DNA from: Actinomycetota bacterium
GTDB lineage: Bacteria > Actinomycetota > Humimicrobiia > Humimicrobiales > Humimicrobiaceae
Reading direction: 5' to 3'
NCBI GenBank assembly: GCA_028717265.1
Contig: JAQUOE010000017.1
Location: 1-32,429 of the forward strand
DNA length: 32,429 nucleotides
A model generated the notes under the pieces. It ran no database searches. It saw nothing but the letters and a program-made list of their open reading frames with translations, and was not told the origin of the DNA. The translations under genes and the position numbers were made by a program. Below, one piece after another: positions 22,099 through 30,249 of this stretch. Position 1 is the first letter of the stretch; every line of letters begins with the position of its first letter.

Positions 22099-23031
22099 TT
22101 ACATATTCATTAATGCCAGCTTAACAGCTCCCTCTACGGGTTTTTTAATGAGAGGCAAAAAGTTGATTTTAGGGAAATTATATTTTAGCTTTTCAATTAG
22201 AATATTCTTGAAATATTTTTCACATTTAAACAAACTGCCTACAAAGACGAGATCGAAGTTCTTATCTGTTAAATCGAGTTTCTTTACTACTACTTTTATC
22301 GAATCCATGACTTCCTTTACTTCTTCTTCAAGTATTCTTATACCGACAGCATCCGATTTCTCAGCACTTTCACAAACTACTTTAGCAAGCGAAGCGATTT
22401 TATCTTTTCTGTTTCCCTTGCTATATGCCCATTCTATAAATTCGGGTATATTTTTAAGTTTCAATTCATTTAGTATTGCTTTTGTCAGAAGGGTAGCATC
22501 ACCTCTCCCGTCATATGCCTTCATTACAGCTCTAAGCGCCTTCCTTCCAATTTCGTATCCACTGCCCTCATCACTTAATATGTAATCCCATCCATTAGCT
22601 TTGGCTTCTTTACCTTGTTCATTTATACCAAAACAATTGGAACCGGCACCGCAGATTATTATAATACCATTTTTATTGTCACTGCCTGCCGCCAGTCCTA
22701 TCCTTGTGTCATTATATATAAAAGTTTTAGAAGGATTAAAATAACATTTAATCTCGTTATTAAAAATTATATCTTTAAAATTATCCTTATCCTTTGTTGT
22801 ATTGTTTCCAGCCATTCCAAAGCAAGCACTCCTGAAAGTCACGTCTGAATTATTCAATTTATAGATAGCCTCAAGAATTGCTTTATTAATATTATCTTTT
22901 GCCAGTTCCGAACCAATGCTTTTGTAATTACTCGATCCTGCTTTAGTTTCTATTAATGGTTTTCCTGATAGATCAGCAACCCTTACAAGCGTTTTAAATG
23001 CTCCCCCATCGACTCCCAGGATATACTCCAT
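22099..23031 (-). CDS. BadF/BadG-family kinase, probable N-acetylglucosamine kinase
   Basis: A 310-residue member of the ASKHA superfamily. The phosphate-1 loop G-V-D-G-G-A-F-K-T opens the protein; the usual third Gly is Ala and Thr is Phe. G-A-G-S-N-C-F-G is phosphate-2, followed by W-D-Y-I-L-S-D-E-G-S-G-Y-E-I-G-R, typical of GlcNAc kinases of the NagK type. It should phosphorylate an amino sugar with ATP, for cell-wall recycling or use. It lacks the CxxC of CoA-reductase activators, which argues against the BcrA/BadG role. AGGAGAAAAACAA precedes the ATG. The upstream 270 bases separate it from the dehydrogenase gene, so it is probably expressed on its own. Confidence 0.8.
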   Translation of the reverse strand: MEYILGVDGGAFKTLVRVADLSGKPLIETKAGSSNYKSIGSELAKDNINKAILEAIYKLNNSDVTFRSACFGMAGNNTTKDKDNFKDIIFNNEIKCYFNPSKTFIYNDTRIGLAAGSDNKNGIIIICGAGSNCFGINEQGKEAKANGWDYILSDEGSGYEIGRKALRAVMKAYDGRGDATLLTKAILNELKLKNIPEFIEWAYSKGNRKDKIASLAKVVCESAEKSDAVGIRILEEEVKEVMDSIKVVVKKLDLTDKNFDLVFVGSLFKCEKYFKNILIEKLKYNFPKINFLPLIKKPVEGAVKLALMNM

Positions 23032-23191
23032 TTGTTTTTCTCCTAATCCATTATTTTAATAATTGTTAGTCTTTTCCATTAGTTTTTGAACTTTCAAATA
23101 TTTTACCATATATTTTTAATTTCATATAAGCATTTTTATGGCGAAAAGCACTTTTTTCCAACGTTTTTTATGGCATACTTAACTCTCATAC

Positions 23192-23222
23192 TAAGATTTC
23201 TCTCCTGGCCGAGTAAATCTTA
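23192..23222. repeat. Inverted repeat between dehydrogenase and kinase genes
   Basis: TAAGATTTCTC (23192-23202) pairs with GAG-T-AAATCTTA (23211-23222), 11 pairs with one bulged T and an 8-base loop. No T-run follows in either direction. It might be a leader hairpin for the kinase gene or an operator. The rest of 23032-23305 is AT-rich with no supported feature. Confidence 0.4.
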
Positions 23223-23305
23223 CGAAACTTAAAAAATTTCAATATCGTAAATTGAGATTTTCTTTTGATTGAGGATTAGATTTAATTTTTTACAAAAAAT
23301 GAGAA

Positions 23306-24385
23306 CTATTTGCCGCTGATATAATCGGCTACCAAATTCCCTACTTCCGTAGTACTGTAGCCCATTTTCCCGGCGCTAAGGCTTTTCAATTTAGTGCAGG
23401 TATATGCTACGGCAGCTTCTATAGATTTTGCCGCCTCTTTTTCTCCCAGATGATCAAGCATCATTCTCCCGGCTTCAATAGCAGCCAGAGGATTTATTAC
23501 ATTCATACCTGTATATTTTGGAGCAGAACCTCCTATTGGTTCGAACATAGAAGTTCCATAAGGATTTATATTTCCGCCTGCTGCTATTCCCATGCCTCCC
23601 TGGATCATTGCCCCCAGATCGGTGATTATATCTCCAAACATATTTGGAGTAACCATTACATCATACCATTCGGGATTTTTTACGGTCCACATGCAGGCAG
23701 CATCTATATGATTATAATCGGTCTTGATATCCGGATAATTTTTCGCCATTTCCATGAATGCTCTGTACCAGAGATCACCGACATAAACAAGAACGTTTGT
23801 CTTATTAACCAGGGTGAGTTTCCCGGGTTTTCCCTCTTTTTTTCTTGCCCTGGCAAGATCGAAAGCGTATTTCAGGCACCTGTCAACCATCTGTCTGTCA
23901 TAAACCATAACCTGCGTCGCAATTTCATAAGGTGTACCTTTTCTTGTTACGCCACCCTGACCGGCATACATATCTCCGGTGTTTTCTCTTACAACTATAA
24001 AATCTATATCTTCCGGTTTTTTATCCTTAAGCGGACAATCGACTCCCGGATAAAGTTTCACCGGCCTCAGGTTTATATACTGATCCAGCACAAATCTTAA
24101 CTTAAGCAAAACCCCAACCTCTAAGACTCCGGGCGGTACATCAGGATGCCCTATGGCTCCAAGATATATGGCTTTGAATTTTTTCAGCTCGCCAGCAGCA
24201 GAATCCGGAAGTGTCTCCCCTGTTTTTAAATATCTGTCTCCGCCAAAATCATAATCGTGAAATTCAAAACTTATATCATACTTCTTACCTGCAGCTTCAA
24301 GAACCTTTTTACCCTCCGTTATTACTTCTGGACCCGTGCCGTCACCGGGTATAACTGCAATTTCATAATGGTTTGATTTAGCCAT
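23306..24385 (-). CDS. Isocitrate/isopropylmalate-family dehydrogenase
   Basis: A 359-residue beta-decarboxylating dehydrogenase. It opens with [23 protein letters not shown] gives the substrate-binding Arg, [10 protein letters not shown] gives another, and [12 protein letters not shown] holds metal-binding aspartates. G-G-S-A-P-K-Y-T-G is the cofactor loop. The region [11 protein letters not shown] differs from both standard LeuB and Icd, so the substrate may be isopropylmalate, D-malate/tartrate or isocitrate. No leu genes are adjacent, which weakens a leucine assignment. GAGGGATAAT is the ribosome site. Confidence 0.85.
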   Translation of the reverse strand: MAKSNHYEIAVIPGDGTGPEVITEGKKVLEAAGKKYDISFEFHDYDFGGDRYLKTGETLPDSAAGELKKFKAIYLGAIGHPDVPPGVLEVGVLLKLRFVLDQYINLRPVKLYPGVDCPLKDKKPEDIDFIVVRENTGDMYAGQGGVTRKGTPYEIATQVMVYDRQMVDRCLKYAFDLARARKKEGKPGKLTLVNKTNVLVYVGDLWYRAFMEMAKNYPDIKTDYNHIDAACMWTVKNPEWYDVMVTPNMFGDIITDLGAMIQGGMGIAAGGNINPYGTSMFEPIGGSAPKYTGMNVINPLAAIEAGRMMLDHLGEKEAAKSIEAAVAYTCTKLKSLSAGKMGYSTTEVGNLVADYISGK

Positions 24386-24522
24386 ATTATCCCTCGTCTA
24401 ATTAATGCTTAACAATTATTGCTATATTATATATAAAAAAATATATATTTCACTATAAATCTTAAACTATTGTACCAGAACCTGCATTCTCTTTTTTAGT
24501 TATGATTGTCTTTAAATATCGG

Positions 24523-24542
24523 CAGGATGAACGTTTATCCTG
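24523..24542. repeat. Hairpin downstream of dgkA
   Basis: CAGGATGA and TTATCCTG pair over eight positions (one G-U) around ACGT, 18 bases past the dgkA stop on the minus strand. No T-run follows, so it is not a clear intrinsic terminator, but it could protect the 3' end. Confidence 0.35.
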
Positions 24543-24559
24543 TGGAATTCCTGTGAATA

Positions 24560-24970
24560 TTAAAATAGCGCCAGTAAGTATGGTATAAATATGATCAGCC
24601 CACCAATCAATGCAATCAAAGATGAGACCAGAACTGCTCCGGCTGAGATATCTTTTATATGTTTTGCATGTATTCTGTATCCCTCTGTTACCAGGTCTAT
24701 TATAAATTCCAGGCACGTATTTATCATCTCAAGAGAAAGTACCATACAGCCTATTAATAGAATGAATAGCCATTCAGTGGTGGAAATGTGAAATATAAAA
24801 CCCGCTATCACAGTTAAAACGAACATTAAAAGTTGTATCCTGAAACTTCTCTGAGTAAGGATCACTCTTGCAATACCTTTTGCTGCGCATTTAAATGACT
24901 TAAGCAGGGAGTGTTTTCTGTGAGTTACCGGTTTTTCTATAAAGTCTGTATCTTTTTTTTCAGAATCCAT
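24560..24970 (-). CDS. dgkA: Diacylglycerol/undecaprenol kinase
   Basis: A 136-residue membrane enzyme of the DgkA family with three helices. E-M-I-N-T-C-L-E-F-I-I-D and A-K-H-I-K-D-I-S-A-G-A-V-L are the catalytic and metal-binding motifs. In Gram-positive-type bacteria this enzyme usually phosphorylates undecaprenol; in proteobacteria, diacylglycerol. The roughly 25-residue polar N-terminal extension is longer than in E. coli. It follows the 417-residue membrane protein gene after 12 bases, so they probably form an operon. Confidence 0.9.
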   Translation of the reverse strand: MDSEKKDTDFIEKPVTHRKHSLLKSFKCAAKGIARVILTQRSFRIQLLMFVLTVIAGFIFHISTTEWLFILLIGCMVLSLEMINTCLEFIIDLVTEGYRIHAKHIKDISAGAVLVSSLIALIGGLIIFIPYLLALF

Positions 24971-24982
24971 TTTTTATTTCTA

Positions 24983-26236
24983 TTAATGCCCTTCGGTAAG
25001 TGCTTTAATAACTATTGCCAGATAGCTGAATGCAACAGGCGGAAAACTGACAATAGTCAATATCAAACCTTTTGATATCCGTTTGTTTTCCCTTGATTCC
25101 AGTATATTAAAGATCAGACTTAAAAGAAATAAGATACCTGATGCTACCATCAATAACCCGAAAAATCCCATAGCAGTATAGCTCTCCCGGCCCACGCCAA
25201 TCTCAATACCCAGGAAAATCGTGAGGAGCCAGAACACAAGAGTCATATAACCGGTTATCAGGACAGCCAGGCCCAAATTTTTATTTCTTTTTGATATGTC
25301 TATATTTCTTCCCATAGAATCCAGATCGGGCCCTTTTTTATTGAAATATAAAGTACTGGCTGAAAACAGCAGCAGAATCAAAAATATATAAAAAGGAAGC
25401 CATATTTCGTTTAGAATATCAAGAGAGCTTACAAAATATTGAGCAACAAAGACCAGTGCCATTATTATTACGGAAGCTACAAGAGTGACCAGACTTGCTC
25501 TTGTTATGTCCTGGTACTGCTTCTCATCATACCATTCGGTTATTCTTTCATTCATTTTGATTATCAGCCAGTATAAAACTATAAGAACATATGGAATTAC
25601 AGCTACAAGGCTTACTACGATAACACCTGCATCCATTGCCCATGACGGTAATGGATATATCGTTAAAGATAAAAAAGAAAAAACTGAGATCAAAATCAGA
25701 CCAGAAATTCCACTCATTATTCCGATATATTGTGCGTTGATAAATATTGAATCATCTTTCAAAACTATCTCCTCATTCTGTTTTCGAACAGATTTTCTGC
25801 TCAATACAAGTAAGACGGCCATAAGAACATAGAAAATAAAATGAAGTGCCTGGCTGGCAAAAAGGATATTAAACTCACCCGGCATTCCAAAAATATATTC
25901 TTTTGAGATATCGCTTAAAAGCGCGAAGTCTCCAACCAGCATAAGAAGAGAAACGGTACCGGTAAAAAATAAGAAGGCACGAAGGAAATTATCTCTTTTA
26001 AAAAAGTTTAGCTGCAGGATTAAAGTAAACATGGCAGACAGGTGGAAGAAAATAAAAATAAAGTACACAATAGCAACCGGAATCGAAAACTTATCCAAAA
26101 AAATCTCGACATTTCCCATATTGACTATTTTATCCCTGAGCATTAAAAAGAATGTATTTGTAAACACAAGACCTGCAATTGAAATCAAACACAAAATCAA
26201 TGCGGCAGCATTACTTATTTTCAGTACTCGTTTCAT
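24983..26236 (-). CDS. Polytopic membrane protein of unknown function
   Basis: A 417-residue protein with about 10-12 predicted membrane helices and few charged residues outside short loops (R-K-S-V-R-K-Q-N, K-M-N-E-R-I-T-E-W-Y-D-E-K-Q-Y, F-N-K-K-G-P-D). No transporter or enzyme motif is recognised. AAAGGAGTG before the ATG is a good ribosome site just after the stop of the XRE gene. Small XRE regulators followed by a membrane gene are a common Firmicute pair in which the regulator controls the partner. DgkA downstream may link it to lipid or cell-envelope work, though that is speculative. Confidence 0.75.
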   Translation of the reverse strand: MKRVLKISNAAALILCLISIAGLVFTNTFFLMLRDKIVNMGNVEIFLDKFSIPVAIVYFIFIFFHLSAMFTLILQLNFFKRDNFLRAFLFFTGTVSLLMLVGDFALLSDISKEYIFGMPGEFNILFASQALHFIFYVLMAVLLVLSRKSVRKQNEEIVLKDDSIFINAQYIGIMSGISGLILISVFSFLSLTIYPLPSWAMDAGVIVVSLVAVIPYVLIVLYWLIIKMNERITEWYDEKQYQDITRASLVTLVASVIIMALVFVAQYFVSSLDILNEIWLPFYIFLILLLFSASTLYFNKKGPDLDSMGRNIDISKRNKNLGLAVLITGYMTLVFWLLTIFLGIEIGVGRESYTAMGFFGLLMVASGILFLLSLIFNILESRENKRISKGLILTIVSFPPVAFSYLAIVIKALTEGH

Positions 26237-26250
26237 TTTTTTACACTCCT

Positions 26251-26508
26251 TTATTTAACTTCCTCAAGGTAAAATATTTTATCAATAGGTTTTTTAAAAA
26301 ATCTGGCTATCTTCAATGCCAGCAGAACAGATGGATTGAATTTCCCTTTTTCAATTGAGTGTATGGTAAGCCGGGTAACGCCAACTGCGTTTGCCAGTTC
26401 CTGCTGGGATATTTCCTGATGCTCAAACCGGCATCTTCTGAGATCGTTTTTAAGTTTTAGATTTTTTCTTTCCACTTTGTTATATAAACAATAGTTATCA
26501 CAATGCAT
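26251..26508 (-). CDS. XRE-family HTH regulator
   Basis: An 85-residue protein; residues about 18-80 are a complete XRE helix-turn-helix: Q-Q-E-L-A-N-A-V-G-V-T-R-L-T-I-H-S-I-E-K-G-K-F-N-P-S followed by L-A-L-K-I-A-R-F-F-K-K-P-I-D-K-I-F. It is the YozG-like short type with no ligand domain. The first 17 residues are unlike the family. The ATG at 26508 is only about eight bases from the predicted transcript start, so translation may begin on a nearly leaderless message or at the in-frame GTG at 26475. It is the first gene of the membrane protein-dgkA operon. Confidence 0.8.
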   Translation of the reverse strand: MHCDNYCLYNKVERKNLKLKNDLRRCRFEHQEISQQELANAVGVTRLTIHSIEKGKFNPSVLLALKIARFFKKPIDKIFYLEEVK

Positions 26509-26522
26509 ATTATTATAAACTT

Positions 26523-26551
26523 AATATATATAATAATATACATATTGTCAA
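26523..26551 (-). promoter_or_regulatory. Strong promoter of the XRE operon
   Basis: TTGACA (26546-26551) and TATATT (26523-26528) on the minus strand with a 17-base spacer. The start of transcription would be near 26516. Confidence 0.7.
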
Positions 26552-26663
26552 TAGTTTTTTATTTTTTTAATTCATGTCAGGTTTTAGCCCATAGTGCTGT
26601 CTATGACGTTAAAAATTGGCAATATTTTACTTAAAATATTTTTTGATATATCTTAGTAAAGAT

Positions 26664-26691
26664 TGGACAATTTAAATCTTTGATCTATAAA
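26664..26691 (+). promoter_or_regulatory. Promoter of the flavin reductase-like gene
   Basis: TGGACA (26664-26669) and TATAAA (26686-26691), 16 bases apart. The start of transcription would be near 26698, which rules out any translation start upstream of 26719. Confidence 0.5.
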
Positions 26692-26718
26692 AAAATAAAT
26701 TCTATTGAAAGGAAAATC

Positions 26719-27285
26719 ATGAAAAACTCACTCGGTCCAAAAACCTTTCTTTACCCTACTCCTGTTCTTATTATAGGAACCTACGACAGTCAGGAAAACC
26801 CTAATCTGGCAACTGTTGCGTGGGGAGGGATATGCTGCTCTGTTCCACCCTGCATTGCTATTTCCATGCGAAAGGCCACTTACACCCATGGAAATATTAT
26901 GAAAAGGAAAGCTTTTACAGTAAACATACTCTCCGAGAATATGGCAAAGGAAGCTGATTATTATGGTATCGTATCCGGGAGAAACAAGAATAAATTTGCT
27001 GAGACCAGTATTACCCCGCAAAAGAGTGATCTGGTCGATGCTCCTTATGGCCAGGAATTCCCCCTGGTACTGGAATGTAAACTATTAAAAGTAATCGAAA
27101 TAGGGCTTCATACCCAGTTCGTCGGAGAGATTATGGATATAAAAGCAGAAGAGTCAGTACTTGATTCATCCGGTTTTCCGGATATTGGGAAAATAAAACC
27201 ATTCTTTTTTGATCCGGTCAGAAGAGAATACTTTGGAACAGGCAAAAAGCTGGGGAAAGGATTTTCTATTGGTAAAGAAATCTAA
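26719..27285 (+). CDS. Flavin reductase-like/flavoredoxin FMN-binding protein
   Basis: A 188-residue split-barrel FMN protein. Y-P-T-P-V-L-I-I-G-T-Y, N-L-A-T-V-A-W-G-G-I-C-C-S-x-P-P and A-I-S-M-R-K-A-T-Y-T-H-G-N-I form the FMN pocket; F-T-V-N-I follows. Relatives are flavoredoxins and NADH:FMN reductases of anaerobes that move electrons between ferredoxin or NAD(P)H and acceptors. GAAAGGAAAATC before the ATG at 26719 decides the start. The acceptor is not evident. The next gene begins 184 bases later behind its own AT-rich region. Confidence 0.88.
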   Translation: MKNSLGPKTFLYPTPVLIIGTYDSQENPNLATVAWGGICCSVPPCIAISMRKATYTHGNIMKRKAFTVNILSENMAKEADYYGIVSGRNKNKFAETSITPQKSDLVDAPYGQEFPLVLECKLLKVIEIGLHTQFVGEIMDIKAEESVLDSSGFPDIGKIKPFFFDPVRREYFGTGKKLGKGFSIGKEI

Positions 27286-27400
27286 TCAGGTATTCTTGAA
27301 ATATTTTGTAACTTTAATTCAAAAATACCGTTATATAATATAAAGCAATTACTTATCAAAAGACCTGCTAGAGAACCTATTTTGCTTTACATTAGTGATT

Positions 27401-27415
27401 CATTCTTCGAGAATG
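27401..27415. repeat. Short hairpin before the radical SAM gene
   Basis: CATTCT-TCG-AGAATG is a 6-bp stem with a 3-base loop, 55 bases before the radical SAM ATG. No T-run follows. It may be a chance palindrome or part of a regulatory site. Confidence 0.25.
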
Positions 27416-27469
27416 GTTTAATCTTAATGTGTAAAATACTATATTTTAGAAAGAAAAGAGAAACTTATA

Positions 27470-28942
27470 ATGAAAATTTTACTTGTTTATCCGGATTATG
27501 AAGAAACTTTTTGGAGCTTTAAGAAAGTTTTAAAAATATTAGGCAAAAAGGCAGCATATCCTCCTCTGGGCCTGCTTACTGTCGGAGCCATGCTTCCCGG
27601 CAACTGGGAGAAGAAACTGGTTGATATGAACACGGATATTTTAAAAGATGAACATATCAAATGGGCGGACTACATTTTTATAAGCGCAATGATCGTACAA
27701 AAAGAATCAACCAGGAGAGTAATAGATAAGATCAAGAAATTCAAAAAACCTATCGTTGGCGGAGGGCCCCTTTTTACAACCGGCTGGGAAGAATTTACCG
27801 ATGTGGAACATATCTTTTTGGGAGAAGTAGAAAATACCTTTTCGAAATTTGTCGAGGACCTGGAAAAAGGTACACTTAAGAAAATTTACTCTGATGACGA
27901 ATTCCCCGATATTGAAAAAACTGCTATTCCGGACTGGAATTCTATTAATACCAAAAATTATAATTCATTGTGTATTCAACTCTCGAGAGGCTGCCCTTTT
28001 AACTGCGAATTCTGTGATGTGGTGCAATTGAACGGAAGAATCCCCCGGCTTAAAAGCAAGGAACAACTAATCGATGAATTAGAAGCCCTGTATAAAAGAG
28101 GATGGCGTGCCGGTGTATTCTTCGTAGATGATAATTTTATTGGAAATAAAGCTATACTTAAAGAAGAATATCTGCCTCTGATCATAGAATGGCAGAAACG
28201 TAAAAAATATCCTTTCAGTTTCAATACCCAGGTTTCGATTAACCTCGCTGATAATAAAGATCTCATGGAATTAATGGTACAGGCAGGCTTTACAGCCGTA
28301 TTTATAGGAATCGAGACGCCCGACGCAGGCGGTCTTGAAGAATGCGGTAAGCTTCAAAACAAAAATAGGAATATGATAGAATCCATAAAAACAATTCAAA
28401 ATGCCGGTATGGAAGTCCAGGGAGGATTTATAGTAGGTTTCGATAGTGATAAAGTATCGATTTTCCAGCGTCAGATCGAATTCATCCAGAAAAGCGGAAT
28501 AGTCACCGCTATGGTCGGCCTGCTTACTGCGCTGCCGAAAACCAGATTATATCAGAGATTAAAAGAGACGAAACGATTGGTTAAAAGGACTTCAGGCAAT
28601 AACACAAAAACGGCAGGTTTGAATTTCACTCCAAAAATGGATAAAGATGTTCTTATAGACGGCCACAAGAGAGTATTATCCACTATTTATACTCCAAAAG
28701 CTTATTATGAGAGAATCAAGACTTTCTTGCGGGAATACAGGCCAGCCAAAAGAAAGACAAAAAAAATCCGTGTCTATCATTTAAGGGCACTGTTTGGTTC
28801 GATCTGGTGGCTCGGCATTAAACAAAAAGGAAGAGCATACTACTGGAAATTGATTTTATGGAGTCTTTTCAGGCGGCCTGCTATGTTCCCTTATGCAATT
28901 GGTTTCTCCCTGACCGGGATCCATTTCAGAGCGATTTCATAA
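27470..28942 (+). CDS. B12-binding radical SAM protein with DUF4070-type C-terminus
   Basis: A 490-residue protein. Residues 1-140 form a Rossmann-like cobalamin-binding domain (opening K-I-L-L-V-Y-P-D, then P-P-L-G-L-L-T-V-G-A-M-L). The radical SAM cluster is C175-x3-C179-x2-C182 in S-R-G-C-P-F-N-C-E-F-C-D, followed by barrel elements F-F-V-D-D-N-F-I-G-N and I-G-I-E-T-P. After about residue 340 comes a basic, partly hydrophobic C-terminal domain typical of DUF4070. Members with known roles include the hopanoid methylase HpnP, so alkylation or coupling of a lipid carbon is plausible. The Trp- and Arg-rich end may bind the membrane. Product unknown. Confidence 0.85.
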   Translation: MKILLVYPDYEETFWSFKKVLKILGKKAAYPPLGLLTVGAMLPGNWEKKLVDMNTDILKDEHIKWADYIFISAMIVQKESTRRVIDKIKKFKKPIVGGGPLFTTGWEEFTDVEHIFLGEVENTFSKFVEDLEKGTLKKIYSDDEFPDIEKTAIPDWNSINTKNYNSLCIQLSRGCPFNCEFCDVVQLNGRIPRLKSKEQLIDELEALYKRGWRAGVFFVDDNFIGNKAILKEEYLPLIIEWQKRKKYPFSFNTQVSINLADNKDLMELMVQAGFTAVFIGIETPDAGGLEECGKLQNKNRNMIESIKTIQNAGMEVQGGFIVGFDSDKVSIFQRQIEFIQKSGIVTAMVGLLTALPKTRLYQRLKETKRLVKRTSGNNTKTAGLNFTPKMDKDVLIDGHKRVLSTIYTPKAYYERIKTFLREYRPAKRKTKKIRVYHLRALFGSIWWLGIKQKGRAYYWKLILWSLFRRPAMFPYAIGFSLTGIHFRAIS

Positions 28943-29192
28943 GGAATTATCCATATTAATTTATAATCTTCAGTAATATCTTTTAACGATAGAATAAGTA
29001 CCTGTTTTTAAAAAAATAGATCTTTATTTAGATCAGAAATTCTATTAGAATATTAATACTATTATGTTATAATCAAAGTATAAAATAGCAATTTAATATT
29101 ATAATAATATAATTGCAGTCATCTACAGACCTCGTAATAATAAATGTAATAATATTGTAACCTTTAATTAACCAGAATTAGTAAATATAACA
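28943..29192. other. AT-rich intergenic region, no gene seen
   Basis: Apart from short GATC-containing repeats near 29019-29037, I see no terminator, RNA or coding frame. A small peptide ORF follows at 29193-29321. From 29322 to 29511 I see only AT-rich sequence and no reliable gene. Confidence 0.5.
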
Positions 29193-29321
29193 ATGATAAA
29201 AGGAAACTTAAAGGTTAAAATGAGAAAAAGGTTTTACAATACCGGCATATTTAAAAAAATATTCAGGGCACTTTTAATGTTCGGCAGGCGAATAAATTTT
29301 AATTCTACTATCAGGTGGTAG
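29193..29321 (+). CDS. Tiny, highly basic peptide ORF
   Basis: Two in-frame ATGs (29193 and 29220) give 42 or 33 residues. The second has AAAGG a few bases upstream and is preferred. The 33-residue form has nine Lys/Arg and no Asp or Glu, with an amphipathic core F-K-K-I-F-R-A-L-L-M-F-G-R-R. Such composition is seen in membrane-active peptides, leaderless bacteriocins and small type I toxins, but I recognise no family. No export or immunity gene is adjacent. The surrounding DNA is AT-rich while this frame has more GC, which favours a real gene, though chance remains possible. Confidence 0.4.
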   Translation: MIKGNLKVKMRKRFYNTGIFKKIFRALLMFGRRINFNSTIRW

Positions 29322-29511
29322 AAAGTTACAACAGACAGATCTTTCATAATGAAACTTACTCCACATCATATAATTAATACTTTGTATGTAATTTTCAGAT
29401 AAATTAAAATCCTTTATAAAACTTCATATTACGTTGATTCATCTTCAATTCTTCATATATATTTCGTTTTATGATATTTTATTATCCTGTATAAACAAAT
29501 TTTTTATAAAA

Positions 29512-29874
29512 ATGGAGAAAGACAAATTCAAGGAAATAATTGCAGATACACTACAGAGTATTCCGGATAAATTCAAGGATAAAATAGACAATTTAAGTAT
29601 CGTAATCGAGGATGGAGATACTGATTCTGCCCTGAAAGATAAAAAGGATATGCGAACCAAATACACGCTTGGGCTTTATCAGGGTGTTCCTGCTACTTTT
29701 AAATCAGGAAGAGGAAACATATTGCCTGACAAAATAACCATTTACAAAAAAACACTGGAAAAAGTGAGCCGCAATGATGAAGATCTGGAAAGGAATATCA
29801 GAAAAGTCGTTCTCCATGAATTAGGCCATTACTTCGGGCTTGACGAAAAAAAATTAAGGGAATTAGGTTATTGA
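29512..29874 (+). CDS. Small zinc metallopeptidase-like protein (zincin, DUF1025 type)
   Basis: A 120-residue cytoplasmic protein. It begins with K-F-K-E-I-I-A-D-T-L-Q-S-I-P-D-K-F and I-D-N-L-S-I-V-I-E-D, matching the family's N-terminus, which fixes the start at ATG 29512 although no ribosome site is visible. G-L-Y-Q-G-V-P and I-T-I-Y-K-K-T-L follow. The zinc site V-V-L-H-E-L-G-H-Y-F-G-L-D is near the C-terminus (HExxH plus a later acid). The substrate is not known. The lack of ribosome site and the AT-rich leader suggest low expression. Confidence 0.85.
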   Translation: MEKDKFKEIIADTLQSIPDKFKDKIDNLSIVIEDGDTDSALKDKKDMRTKYTLGLYQGVPATFKSGRGNILPDKITIYKKTLEKVSRNDEDLERNIRKVVLHELGHYFGLDEKKLRELGY

Positions 29875-30000
29875 TTCTTCCTACTTTATTTGCCATCCGG
29901 AAATTTACATGATAATGCCCCAAATCCTATATCACACGATTACACTCTTATTGACAAACCTTTGTATCCTACATGTATTTTCTTAAACTTATATAATAAC

Positions 30001-30029
30001 TTGACTTTGCTTATAAATAGGTGTATAAA
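30001..30029 (+). promoter_or_regulatory. Probable lon promoter
   Basis: TTGACT (30001-30006), a 17-base spacer and TATAAA (30024-30029). Transcription would start near 30036, giving a leader of about 215 bases. A second AT-rich TATAAT occurs at 30112-30117 without a good -35. From 29875 to 30000 I see no gene. Confidence 0.6.
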
Positions 30030-30040
30030 ATATAAAATAT

Positions 30041-30059
30041 ATTTCACTTAAAGTGAAAT
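30041..30059. promoter_or_regulatory. 19-bp palindrome at the lon transcription start
   Basis: ATTTCACTT-A-AAGTGAAAT is a perfect palindrome with one central base, about five bases after the predicted start site. It does not match CIRCE, CtsR or HrcA sites. A repressor bound here would block lon transcription. The regulator is unknown. Confidence 0.5.
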
Positions 30060-30249
30060 TACTTTTTACTAATTAATGAGAATTATTTTAGTATTTTTAG
30101 AAAATTTTTGTTATAATTAAAAGACTAAATAATACGTTGCTGTATCTGGATTATTTAAAAAATTAAGAAATATATTATAAAAAAATTTTTTTGTTAGTGT
30201 AGAATATATATTGAAGATATAGAGAATAAAAAAATAGGAGTTGAAAAAA

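Noticed and set aside
23450-24100. A 216-codon open frame antisense to the dehydrogenase gene
   Set aside because: It has Cys/His/Tyr-rich, non-family composition and mirrors a clearly coding minus-strand gene, so it is a shadow frame.
24462-24716. 84-codon frame overlapping the dgkA end
   Set aside because: It is a different reading frame of the same strand as dgkA and ends in the downstream hairpin region; the DgkA motifs are in the other frame.
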